8,579 bases of DNA from an uncultured Hungatella sp. (lineage in GTDB: Bacteria > Bacillota > Clostridia > Lachnospirales > Lachnospiraceae), in the NCBI GenBank assembly GCA_910586845.1, contig CAJUJV010000070.1, forward strand, positions 1-8,579, given 5' to 3'. Under the pieces are notes generated by a model that saw nothing but the letters and a program-made list of their open reading frames with translations, was not told the origin of the DNA and made no database searches. Each line of letters opens with the position of its first letter. The first letter of the stretch is position 1. The translations under genes and the position numbers were made by a program. Below, one piece after another: positions 1-5,699 of this stretch.

Positions 1-111
1 CTCGATGGCGGTAATGTTCATCCCGATCTGTTCCAATCCCCCCAGGGGGATAATCTTTACTTTCGCATTCTGTTGCTGAGTCTGCTTTTTACTCTGCTGT
101 CTCAATCTCAT
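1..111 (-). CDS. rnj: Ribonuclease J, N-terminal fragment (gene runs off the window's left edge)
   Basis: Only the first 37 codons are visible. After a basic, glutamine-rich leader they read KVKIIPLGGLEQIGMNITAI, which matches the first beta strands of RNase J (the family pattern is close to PLGGLGEIGKN). RNase J is a metallo-beta-lactamase/beta-CASP nuclease with 5'-3' exonuclease and endonuclease activity. It matures rRNA and degrades mRNA in Firmicutes. The metal-binding HxHxDH motif lies beyond the window. The gene follows the Fur-family gene by 8 bases and is probably the last visible member of the ireB operon. The start is uncertain. The ATG at 111 directly abuts the Shine-Dalgarno sequence with no spacer, whereas a TTG at 105-103 has a 6-base spacer. 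The family call is secure; the start is not. Confidence 0.88.
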   Translation of the reverse strand, partial: MRLRQQSKKQTQQQNAKVKIIPLGGLEQIGMNITAIE

Positions 112-117
112 ACCTCC
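112..117 (-). promoter_or_regulatory. Ribosome binding site GGAGGT of the RNase J gene
   Basis: The minus strand reads GGAGGT immediately followed by ATGAGA and then TTG. With no spacer, the ATG at 111 would be a poor start, while the TTG at 105-103 sits 6 bases downstream at the usual distance. This site therefore favours a TTG start, shortening the protein by two residues. No other purine-rich site serving the ATG is visible in the 8-base gap after the Fur stop codon. Confidence 0.6.
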
Positions 118-119
118 GA

Positions 120-569
120 TTATTTTCTGTTTTTATCTCTGCACGCTTTACAATATCCGTACAGCTTCACCTCATGGTCCGTCACGGCAAACCCCAGACG
201 CTCCATCAGGCTCTGCTCCAGGACGTCAAGCAGATCTTCTTCTAAAGAATATACTGTCTTACATTTCATACAAATGGCATGATGGTGATGATGCCCTTCG
301 CTGCCCAGTTCCCGTCCCAGTTCATATCTGGCGAAACCGTCATCCAGGGCAAGTTTATCGATAATATGCAAATCTACCAGAACCTGCAGGGTTCTGTACA
401 CCGTCGCCAGGCCGATCTCCGGATAAGACTGCCTGGCCAGATCGAATATTTCCTCTGCCGTAAGATGCTCTCCCGGGTGAGCTGCCATGGTCTCCAGGAT
501 CAGTATCCTCTGTCCCGTGACTTTCAGCCCCTTTTCCCTGAGCATCTGCTTGAATAGATCCTGTCCCAT
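120..569 (-). CDS. Fur-family metal- or peroxide-responsive transcriptional repressor
   Basis: The 149-residue product has the usual size and layout of the Fur/PerR/Zur family. The N-terminal winged helix runs to about residue 85 and has the recognition-helix signature IGLATVYRTLQVL near residues 52-64. A dimerisation and metal domain follows. It carries a five-histidine run at 93-97, then Cys100/Cys103 (CMKC) and Cys140/Cys143 (CKAC), the pair of CxxC motifs that forms the structural zinc site. I chose the ATG at 569, which overlaps the upstream TGA as TGATG, implying translational re-initiation. A GTG one codon upstream (572) is also possible and adds one residue. The upstream ribosome binding site is weak, which fits coupling. 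Fur, PerR and Zur cannot be told apart reliably from this sequence, so no symbol is given. It sits between a DUF1292 gene and RNase J, so its targets are probably elsewhere. Confidence 0.93.
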   Translation of the reverse strand: MGQDLFKQMLREKGLKVTGQRILILETMAAHPGEHLTAEEIFDLARQSYPEIGLATVYRTLQVLVDLHIIDKLALDDGFARYELGRELGSEGHHHHHAICMKCKTVYSLEEDLLDVLEQSLMERLGFAVTDHEVKLYGYCKACRDKNRK

Positions 570-847
570 CACTTTCTCAAATCCACATCCATGTCTTCCA
601 TCAGTTCCGTAAAAATCTTAAAAAGATAGTCTATCTCATCGTCGTCTTCCACAAACTCATAGACGGCTTCCTCTTCCTCCGGTCTGGATCTGTCCTTCAG
701 GATGTAGCACTCGCCCTCTTCATCCTCTTCTGCGGAATCCGTCACCAGCAGGTAATTCATCCCGCTGATCCTGGTCTCCTCCAGCACATAAAACTCCACC
801 TGTTCTCCCTCCGGAGTCGTAAGGGTGATCATCTTCTCCTCATTCAT
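569..847 (-). CDS. DUF1292 (YrzB-like) small acidic protein
   Basis: The product is 92 residues and strongly acidic, with clusters such as EEDEEGE and EEEEAVYEFVEDDDEIDYLF. It has the typical DUF1292 pattern: an N-terminal ITLTTPEGEQVEFYVLEE strand region, a central YLLVTD strand, and a C-terminal acidic D/E-rich helix. Molecular function is unknown for this family. Order and orientation behind ireB and ruvX match the Bacillus subtilis yrzL-yrrK-yrzB run. The reading frame is open for 54 codons upstream, but the ATG at 847 is preferred. It overlaps the ruvX stop codon as ATGA and is preceded by AAAGGAG at suitable distance, and the upstream stretch is the ruvX 3' end read in another frame. 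Translational coupling to ruvX is likely. Confidence 0.9.
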   Translation of the reverse strand: MNEEKMITLTTPEGEQVEFYVLEETRISGMNYLLVTDSAEEDEEGECYILKDRSRPEEEEAVYEFVEDDDEIDYLFKIFTELMEDMDVDLRK

Positions 848-1290
848 CGCTCTGCTCCTTTTTCTCTCTCTGATTCGGAGGCGTCCAGATATGTCTGAAG
901 GATAATGCCGGCAGCCACCTGATCGATGACTTTCTTTCGCTCTTTTCCGGGCACTCCGCTCTCCTCCAGTATCCCGTCTGCCTCCACCGTAGTCAGACGC
1001 TCGTCCCACAAGATCACCGGAAGCCCGGTCCGCCTTTCAAGCATCTCTTTAAATTCCCTGGTCTTCATACCACGTTCCCCTACGGAACCGTCCATATTCT
1101 TAGGATAACCTAAAATAATGGTTGTAATCCCGTACTCACCGATAAGTGCTTCGATCCGCTGACATGTCCGGCGCAGTTTATTTTCTTCTTTTCTCGTAAT
1201 GGTCTCCACTGCCTGGGCCGTAAGCCCCAGAGGGTCGCAGACGGAGACTCCCACAGTTTTCGACCCGAAATCCAATCCCATCATCCTCAT
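844..1290 (-). CDS. ruvX: RuvX/YqgF family putative pre-16S rRNA nuclease / Holliday junction resolvase
   Basis: The 148-residue protein has the RNase H-like fold signature of the YqgF family: GLDFGSKTVGVSV at residues 5-17, the GYPKNMDGS loop at 61-69, WDERLTT at 95-101, and DQVAAGIIL at 123-131. Asp7, Glu97 (in DER) and Asp123 occupy the expected acidic metal-binding positions, so the active site appears intact. The family has been assigned both to Holliday junction resolution and to 16S rRNA 5'-end processing, and the sequence does not decide between them. The ATG at 1290 is preceded by GTGAGGAA at about 8 bases. In-frame ATGs at 1284 and 1281 lack comparable sites. The gene overlaps the DUF1292 gene downstream. 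Upstream, an unusually long gap of 201 bases separates it from ireB. Confidence 0.95.
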   Translation of the reverse strand: MRMMGLDFGSKTVGVSVCDPLGLTAQAVETITRKEENKLRRTCQRIEALIGEYGITTIILGYPKNMDGSVGERGMKTREFKEMLERRTGLPVILWDERLTTVEADGILEESGVPGKERKKVIDQVAAGIILQTYLDASESEREKGAER

Positions 1291-1300
1291 GGTCCATTCC

Positions 1301-1348
1301 TCACGGCAAAATCAGAACACCATCAACAATCCAGCTGGCCTCTGCCAC
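1301..1348 (-). CDS. Possible 15-residue leader peptide upstream of ruvX
   Basis: This is a short candidate frame in the ireB-ruvX gap. A GTG at 1348 is preceded by AGGAGG (1361-1356) with a 7-base spacer, a better ribosome binding site than that of ruvX. The predicted peptide is (V/M)AEASWIVDGVLILP. Its TGA (1303-1301) lies in the ruvX ribosome binding site (GTGAGGAA), 10 bases before the ruvX ATG. This layout would couple leader translation to ruvX initiation. There is no run of one amino acid that would suggest attenuation. The frame is short enough to arise by chance and the start is not ATG, so the call is tentative. Confidence 0.25.
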   Translation of the reverse strand: MAEASWIVDGVLILP

Positions 1349-1444
1349 CTGGAATCCTCCTCATCCGCAACCTTTCGTCACCTTCTTATGACAGAACTGC
1401 CAGATCCGTCCCCGGCGACAAAATCTGACAGCTCCTGATGGGCG

Positions 1445-1466
1445 GCGGTTCTGCTGACAAAACCGC
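1445..1466 (-). other. Short inverted repeat after ireB (possible mRNA hairpin)
   Basis: GCGGTT and AACCGC form a 6-base-pair stem around a 10-base loop, about 25 bases beyond the ireB stop codon. No T-run follows on the minus strand, so it does not look like an intrinsic terminator. It might stabilise the ireB 3' end or simply be chance. No other strong structure or promoter is evident in the 1291-1491 gap. Confidence 0.22.
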
Positions 1467-1491
1467 TGCTTTCAACGTACTCTACACGTAA

Positions 1492-1752
1492 CTACCTTAA
1501 TCTTGCATGAATGTACACAGACAAAAGCTCCTCCAGGATCTCATCCCGCTCTACCTTCATAATGAGACTTCTGGCGTTCTTATGGCTGGTAATATAGGTT
1601 GGATCTCCAGACATGATATAACCCACAATCTGATTCACAGGATTGTACCCCTTCTCGGTGAGAGCCTGGTATACCTGTGCCAGAACCTGGCTCACGTCCA
1701 TCGTATTCTCTTGTACCGCCCTGAAAAATTGTGTGTTATGAATATCTCCCAT
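1492..1752 (-). CDS. ireB: IreB family regulatory phosphoprotein (UPF0297/DUF965)
   Basis: The 86-residue protein matches the family over its whole length, with the diagnostic core VYQALTEKGYNPVNQIVGYIMSGDPTYIT (about residues 27-55) followed by HKNARSLIMKVERDEILEELL. In Enterococcus, IreB is phosphorylated on N-terminal threonines by the PASTA-domain kinase IreK and affects cephalosporin resistance. Here Thr7 is a candidate equivalent site, which is an inference. The ATG at 1752 follows TGAGGAC at a short spacing. The gene is first in its transcription unit, behind a promoter at 1812-1784. It is followed by ruvX and DUF1292 as in other Firmicutes, but with a longer spacer and without alaS upstream. 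After the stop codon the same frame stays open for 37 more codons. This is probably chance, since the family normally ends here. Confidence 0.95.
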   Translation of the reverse strand: MGDIHNTQFFRAVQENTMDVSQVLAQVYQALTEKGYNPVNQIVGYIMSGDPTYITSHKNARSLIMKVERDEILEELLSVYIHARLR

Positions 1753-1783
1753 CTGTCCTCACGTCCTTTAACTGTTCCTATCT

Positions 1784-1812
1784 ATTCTATACTACTTTTT
1801 GATATCCGTAAA
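1784..1812 (-). promoter_or_regulatory. Sigma-A-type promoter of the ireB operon
   Basis: On the minus strand, TTTACG (-35, 1812-1807) and TAGAAT (-10, 1789-1784) are separated by exactly 17 bases. The -10 box matches the consensus at 5 of 6 positions and the -35 at 4 of 6. The stretch upstream is AT-rich (AAAATTTTATAAATATTT), like an UP element. The predicted transcript starts near 1777, giving a leader of about 25 bases before ireB. No intrinsic terminator separates it from the chemotaxis-like gene upstream, so some read-through into the operon is possible. Confidence 0.6.
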
Positions 1813-1846
1813 GGGAAATATTTATAAAATTTTCGTTCAGAACCGT

Positions 1847-2779
1847 TCATTCTTTTATAACAGGACCGATCTGCGCCATAAGATTATCAATATCTTCAAA
1901 CATGGCGCTCTTGGTGGTACCCAGGCGGCTTGTGCGGTTGATGTGCTTTACGACCTCCTGGTACTGCTCCTTGATCTTGTCAAAAAATCCGCACAGAACT
2001 CCCAGAGCTGTCCGGGACTCTCCGATCACATCCGAGATCCGTGTATGTACCGATGTGGCTCCTTCTGCTGCCTGCGTGATCTTGTCGAACATCTCATAAG
2101 TTTCCTGTACCTTGTCAAGGCTCTGTCCCAAAGCCTGTCTGGAAACGTTGATACGGTCGCTGAGTCTGTCTGTACCCGCCTCTACATCCTTGATCCCCGA
2201 ATCCACCTCTGCCGTCAGATCCTTGATCTCGTCTGCCAGCTTCTTCACTTCCATAGCCACCACGGAAAAACCTTTTCCCTTTTCGCCGGCTCTGGCCGCC
2301 TCGATAGAAGCGTTAATGGCCAGGATATTGGTCTGATCTGCGATAGATACGATCCTGCTCATCCTCTGCTTGATCTGTTCCACCGATTCCTGCAGAGCCG
2401 TAAAAGTGCTTCCCATCTCCGCGAAATGGGTTTCCACTTCCATGGAACTGTTCTTCAGAGTCTCCACCTCATCCTGGGCCCGGCTCACGGATCTGGCAAT
2501 CTCATCCCGCACGGCCACGAACTGCTCCGAGGCTTCACTGACTCTCAAAAAGTCCTGTCCCATATCCTCCAGTTTCTCCTGAAAATGTTCTGCCTCTCCC
2601 AAAACACTGTCAAAACTGCTGCCTACCAGACTCAGCTCCCACAAAGACTGGACTTCCTTCTGGACCAGATCCGTGTGGTATTGTTTTAAACTGTCCATCA
2701 CATACAGAACCGGGTACATATCCTTCTCCTTGTTCTGTTTTTTCTCTGTCTTGTTTTTATTATCTCTGCGAAACAACAT
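1847..2779 (-). CDS. Soluble methyl-accepting chemotaxis-type signalling protein, no membrane segments
   Basis: The 310-residue protein has the signature of the MCP cytoplasmic signalling hairpin: IADQTNILAINASIEAARAG from residue 146, continuing EKGKGFSVVAMEVKKLADEI to about 185. The tip (E-A-A-R-A-G-E) is the CheA/CheW contact region. Sequence on both sides is heptad-like coiled coil, roughly 45-158 and 175-300. There is no signal peptide, transmembrane helix, HAMP domain or recognisable ligand domain. The first 20 residues are strongly charged (Lys/Arg/Asn/Glu). It must therefore be cytosolic and receive its input from a partner or its short N-terminus. I see no C-terminal CheR-binding pentapeptide. 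It starts 15 bases after the FIST gene with GGGGGAG as ribosome binding site, so the two are co-transcribed, and the FIST protein is the obvious candidate partner. The exact pathway (taxis or another CheA-type output) cannot be told from here. Confidence 0.9.
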   Translation of the reverse strand: MLFRRDNKNKTEKKQNKEKDMYPVLYVMDSLKQYHTDLVQKEVQSLWELSLVGSSFDSVLGEAEHFQEKLEDMGQDFLRVSEASEQFVAVRDEIARSVSRAQDEVETLKNSSMEVETHFAEMGSTFTALQESVEQIKQRMSRIVSIADQTNILAINASIEAARAGEKGKGFSVVAMEVKKLADEIKDLTAEVDSGIKDVEAGTDRLSDRINVSRQALGQSLDKVQETYEMFDKITQAAEGATSVHTRISDVIGESRTALGVLCGFFDKIKEQYQEVVKHINRTSRLGTTKSAMFEDIDNLMAQIGPVIKE

Positions 2780-2794
2780 GCCTTCTTCTCCCCC

Positions 2795-3850
2795 TTATTC
2801 GAAAACAACACATGTCATAGATTGATTGACAAACTGGTTGTTGTAATGTTCTCCGTACCCTACCAGGCCTGCATGGCTTCCCAGCGCACTCATGTCTCTC
2901 AGATACTCCTGCATATAGCCGTTTTCGCTGAACAGTTTATAGCGGAAAAGGCAATTGACAGAAAACACTGCCGAACGTCTGGGGAAATCCTTTACGATCT
3001 TTTCGATGGTTTCCTTTACGATCTTCTTGTAATCTCCAAGCTCCAGCAGAATCAGTACATCAGAGTCGTTGACCTGTCTGAAACATGCCAGCGCATTGCC
3101 GCTTACCTCTTTGATGGAAATGATGCAGGTGTCATCCCCGTTGATTTTTCCAAAGGGATTCTTAAAAGTCTGGGTCAGGATCTGCTGTTCCGTTACATGA
3201 AGGATCTTCTGGTAAACTTCTCTGGCCGGTCTCCCGTTTAAGGATCCGATCATGTATCTGGCCCTGTCAGTATTGGAGGCAATAAACCGGTAGTTACCCA
3301 TCTGGTGATAGATATTTTCTTTATATGCCTTCACCCTGCCTCCCTGATTCCTTACAAGGGCATAGGCCACTCCGTCTTCGTAAATCTTTCCGTTGGCAGA
3401 TACTTTTCCCCCGTCTCCGGTCCCTCCTACCAGGGAAATATTCCTGCGCCTTAAAGCAGTATAGAAAGTAGTCAGCACACAGGCATCATTGCCGGAGCAA
3501 AAGTCGATGCAGATAGTATCTGTCTGGGAGGCATTGACCCTTCTCAAATCCTCTTCCAGCCTTCTGATGTACTTTACAGGCATTACCGATACCTGTTCCA
3601 GCACATTGGCCGCCGCGCTGACTCCATCCTGAAATGCCACCACTCCTACTCCGTTCTCAGCCACTCTGGTGTCATAGCACATCCCGATACAGCCGATGCT
3701 GGGCACCTGGGGATAAAGCTTCTCCAGTTCCCTTACATGATCCTCAAACTGACTGCTGTTGGACATCAGCAGAATCAGCTGAGGATTCACGAGCCCCCGG
3801 ACCGCTTCTCTCAGATCTCCCCTCTGACTCATCCCAAAAAACTGTCTCAC
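2795..3850 (-). CDS. FIST N- and C-domain sensory protein
   Basis: The 351-residue protein matches the FIST (F-box and intracellular signal transduction) family. The FIST_N part, about residues 20-190, includes SIGCIGMCY, SLVGGTGDGG (139-148) and GKIYEDGVAYALV. The FIST_C part, about 200-350, includes NGRPAREVYQ (205-214), SVNCLFRYKLFSE (297-309) and GLVGYGEHYNNQFVNQSMTCVVF. FIST domains are predicted small-ligand sensors, with amino acids proposed, that occur alone or fused to signalling modules. No signal peptide or membrane helix is seen, so it is probably cytosolic. The GTG at 3850 is chosen because AGAGGAA lies about 8 bases upstream. The first ATG (residue 7, 3832) has no ribosome binding site. 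The gene is driven by a near-consensus promoter and followed after 15 bases by a soluble MCP-type gene, suggesting that FIST senses and the MCP transduces. That partnership is inferred from context. Confidence 0.9.
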   Translation of the reverse strand: MRQFFGMSQRGDLREAVRGLVNPQLILLMSNSSQFEDHVRELEKLYPQVPSIGCIGMCYDTRVAENGVGVVAFQDGVSAAANVLEQVSVMPVKYIRRLEEDLRRVNASQTDTICIDFCSGNDACVLTTFYTALRRRNISLVGGTGDGGKVSANGKIYEDGVAYALVRNQGGRVKAYKENIYHQMGNYRFIASNTDRARYMIGSLNGRPAREVYQKILHVTEQQILTQTFKNPFGKINGDDTCIISIKEVSGNALACFRQVNDSDVLILLELGDYKKIVKETIEKIVKDFPRRSAVFSVNCLFRYKLFSENGYMQEYLRDMSALGSHAGLVGYGEHYNNQFVNQSMTCVVFE

Positions 3851-3900
3851 TGTTTTGTTCCTCTCTTCCCTCGATTTATCGTGTCTCTCTTTTGTGTATT

Positions 3901-3930
3901 ATTATACGGCAGAAAACAGGACTCAGTCAA
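3901..3930 (-). promoter_or_regulatory. Strong sigma-A-type promoter of the FIST-MCP unit
   Basis: The minus strand carries TTGACT (-35, 3930-3925; 5 of 6 consensus) and TATAAT (-10, 3906-3901; perfect) with an 18-base spacer. The -35 box begins just 4 bases after the mtaB stop codon. Transcription would start near 3894, leaving a leader of about 43 bases. This is the best promoter match in the window and argues that FIST-MCP is an independent unit. It resembles a housekeeping promoter, not a sigma-28 motility promoter. Confidence 0.78.
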
Positions 3931-3934
3931 GAGA

Positions 3935-5272
3935 TCATCTGCCTCCGGACGGATCCTCTTCCAGAAGCAGAATCTCGTCTGTAAGCATCTCTTTCAGGGT
4001 TCCGGTAACCATCTTCCCCCTCTTTTCCCGGTCCCACAAAACGGCGGCTTTTACATATTCTCTGGTATATCCCACCAGATAGTCCCTTCCGCCGATCACC
4101 GTCTTTTCCTCCATCAGAACTTCTTTTTTCTTTCCCAGAAAGCTCTTTCTGTATTCCAGAGACAGGGCTGCCTCTGTTTTCAGCAATATGTCGCTTCGTT
4201 CCGACTTGACGGACTCCGGGATCTGTCCGTCCATCCCGGCGGCCTTTGTCCCCTCTCTTCTGGAATATTTAAAAATATGCATCTCGTAAAACCGGATCTT
4301 TTTTACAAATTCCAGGGTTTCCCCGAACTCTTCTCCCGTCTCCCCCGGGAAGCCGACGATCACGTCGGTGGTGATGGCCGGGTTGTCAAACCACCTGCGC
4401 AGGATCCGGCAGCACTCCTCATACTCCCCGGCAGTATAATGACGGTTCATCCTCGTGAGCACCTGATCGCTGCCGCTCTGAAGGGACAGATGAAAATGGG
4501 GGCAGAGAGTCCTGAGCCCGGCCAGAGCTTCTGCAAATTTCTCTGTGATGATCCTGGGTTCCAGAGAGCCCAGCCGCATCCTTTTCAGCTCCTGGATCCT
4601 GTCCAGCCCTGTCATAAGGCCGAGCAGATCCTCCCTGTCGCTTTCCGGAAAATCCATGCCGTAGGAGCTGAGATGGATGCCTGTCAGGACGATCTCCTGG
4701 TATCCCTGTCCCGCCAGCTCCCTGACCTCGGCCAGGATATCTTCCGGTCCCCGGCTTCTCACCCTCCCTCTGGTATATGGGATGATGCAGTAGCTGCAGA
4801 ACTGGTTGCATCCGTCCTGAATCTTGATAAAGGCCCTGGTATGTTCCGACACTCTTCTGATGCTGAGGGCCTCGTACTCCCGGGTCTTTCCGATATCAAT
4901 CACATATCCTTTCCGGGCCTCTTCTCTCCCTGCGAAAAAATCTTCCAGGATCCCCGGCAGCTCTGCCTTTCTGTTATTTCCGATCACAATATCAACGGCA
5001 GGGTCCTTCTGCAGTTCCTCCCCCGCCGCCTGCACATAGCAGCCCGCCGCCACCACAGCTGCATGGGGATTCCTCTTCTTCGCCCGATGGAGCATCTGCC
5101 GGGATTTCCTGTCTGCTATATTGGTGACGGAGCAGGTATTGATCACATAGACATCGGCCGTTTCCTCAAATGCCACCAGCTCGTATCCGGCTTCCTCCAG
5201 AAGCTGTCCCATGGCTTCTGTCTCATAGGCATTCACTTTGCAGCCCAGATTATGTAAAGCAGCCTTTCTCAT
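3935..5272 (-). CDS. mtaB: tRNA t6A37 methylthiotransferase MtaB (radical SAM)
   Basis: The 445-residue enzyme converts t6A to ms2t6A at position 37 of ANN-decoding tRNAs. The N-terminal UPF0004 domain has its three cluster cysteines at Cys11 (LGCKVN), Cys47 (NTCSVT) and Cys78 (AAGCYV). The radical SAM domain has CNQFCSYC (Cys155, Cys159, Cys162) followed by IIPYTRGRVRSR. A TRAM-like RNA-binding domain occupies the last 65 residues or so. Both [4Fe-4S] sites are complete. LGCKVN and overall similarity place it with MtaB (B. subtilis YqeV) and not MiaB. The ATG at 5272 is chosen because AGGAGG lies 6 bases upstream; the frame is open further upstream but only with a TTG start. In B. subtilis yqeV follows rsmE (yqeU). 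Here rsmE is nearby, but nifS, thiI and the HPr-like gene lie between. I could not identify a convincing promoter or terminator for mtaB. Confidence 0.94.
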   Translation of the reverse strand: MRKAALHNLGCKVNAYETEAMGQLLEEAGYELVAFEETADVYVINTCSVTNIADRKSRQMLHRAKKRNPHAAVVAAGCYVQAAGEELQKDPAVDIVIGNNRKAELPGILEDFFAGREEARKGYVIDIGKTREYEALSIRRVSEHTRAFIKIQDGCNQFCSYCIIPYTRGRVRSRGPEDILAEVRELAGQGYQEIVLTGIHLSSYGMDFPESDREDLLGLMTGLDRIQELKRMRLGSLEPRIITEKFAEALAGLRTLCPHFHLSLQSGSDQVLTRMNRHYTAGEYEECCRILRRWFDNPAITTDVIVGFPGETGEEFGETLEFVKKIRFYEMHIFKYSRREGTKAAGMDGQIPESVKSERSDILLKTEAALSLEYRKSFLGKKKEVLMEEKTVIGGRDYLVGYTREYVKAAVLWDREKRGKMVTGTLKEMLTDEILLLEEDPSGGR

Positions 5273-5322
5273 AGCTCTCCTCCTCTCTTTCTGTTCAGAA
5301 CCAATCTTTCTCAAACTCCCTA

Positions 5323-5351
5323 TTGACTTTTTCCGGTCATCTCTGTACTAT
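5323..5351 (+). promoter_or_regulatory. Promoter of the HPr-like gene
   Basis: TTGACT (-35, 5323-5328) and TACTAT (-10, 5346-5351) are separated by 17 bases and lie 40 bases before the HPr-like start codon. The -35 box matches consensus at 5 of 6 positions and the -10 at 4 of 6. It lies in the 119-base divergent region shared with mtaB. No equally good promoter faces mtaB. Confidence 0.55.
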
Positions 5352-5391
5352 TAGACATAGATAAATGACACAAAATTTAAGGAGGTTTTCC

Positions 5392-5631
5392 ATGAAAACG
5401 GTACGCATTTCTTTAAACTCTATCGATAAAGTAAAATCCTTTGTCAATGATCTGACAAAGTTTGATGTAGATTTCGATCTGGTGTCCGGCAGGTACGTCA
5501 TCGATGCCAAGTCCATCATGGGCATCTTCAGCCTGGATCTGTCCAAACCCATCGATCTGAACATCCACGCGGAGACCGAGAGCAGCGTTGAAGAGATCCT
5601 CAACATTCTGGCTCCTTACATCATAAAGTGA
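5392..5631 (+). CDS. HPr-like protein lacking the phosphorylatable His15
   Basis: The 79-residue protein is homologous to HPr, the PTS phosphocarrier. The stretch VNDLTKFDVDFDLVSGRYVIDAKSIMGIFSLDL (18-50) aligns with the HPr core ending in KSIMGVMSL, and the C-terminal helix EEILNILAP is kept. Ser41 corresponds to regulatory Ser46 of HPr. The usual IHARPA active-site motif is replaced by IDKVKS at 11-16 with a two-residue deletion, so no histidine is present there to accept phosphate from enzyme I. It probably cannot carry phosphate to sugar transporters and may act in regulation or bind a partner through the Ser46 face; both are inferences. The ATG at 5392 follows AAGGAGG with a 6-base spacer. 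The gene is alone on the plus strand, with its own promoter and terminator. Confidence 0.85.
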   Translation: MKTVRISLNSIDKVKSFVNDLTKFDVDFDLVSGRYVIDAKSIMGIFSLDLSKPIDLNIHAETESSVEEILNILAPYIIK

Positions 5632-5665
5632 TATTTTCTCTCAGATTCTGCTATGGCGGAGAAAC

Positions 5666-5699
5666 GGGTGCCTTCCCATGGGGAAAGCACCTGTTTTTT
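5666..5699 (+). terminator. Intrinsic terminator of the HPr-like gene
   Basis: An 11-base stem, GGTGCCTTCCC (5667-5677) against GGGAAAGCACC (5681-5691), has one mismatch and a three-base loop, and is followed by TGTTTTTT. It lies 35 bases after the HPr-like stop codon. The T-run (5694-5699) overlaps the thiI stop codon (5700-5698). On the minus strand the same hairpin is followed only by CGTTTCTCC, so it would be a weaker terminator for thiI. Confidence 0.85.

Noticed and set aside
844..1009. N-terminal extension of the DUF1292 protein by 54 residues
   Set aside because: The extension overlaps ruvX in another frame, is Arg/Gly/Ser-rich and unlike the family. The ATG at 847 has a ribosome binding site and an ATGA overlap.
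1378..1491. 37 sense codons in frame after the ireB TAG, suggesting a read-through extension or a missed downstream gene
   Set aside because: IreB homologues end at about this point, there is no start codon in the stretch, and nothing around the TAG looks like a recoding signal.
1753..1850. Search for an intrinsic terminator between the MCP-type gene and ireB
   Set aside because: Only short imperfect repeats around GGTTCTGAAC followed by AT-rich sequence were seen; no stable GC stem with a T-run.
1799..2689. Open frame of about 296 codons on the plus strand, antisense to the MCP-type gene
   Set aside because: It has no ribosome binding site and a composition typical of a shadow. The opposite strand carries the conserved MCP hairpin signature.
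3737..5257. Very long open frame (about 506 codons) on the plus strand, antisense to mtaB
   Set aside because: The predicted protein is low-complexity (many Leu, Pro, His, Phe, Ser) and matches no family I recognise, while the minus strand encodes a complete radical SAM enzyme with all cysteines. It reflects the codon bias of mtaB.
1835..5302. Ten-base sequence GTTCAGAACC occurring upstream of both ireB (1835-1844) and mtaB (5293-5302)
   Set aside because: It contains a GTTC/GAAC inverted repeat, but the spacing does not fit LexA-type boxes and the positions relative to promoters differ. Two copies of a 10-mer are weak evidence for an operator.
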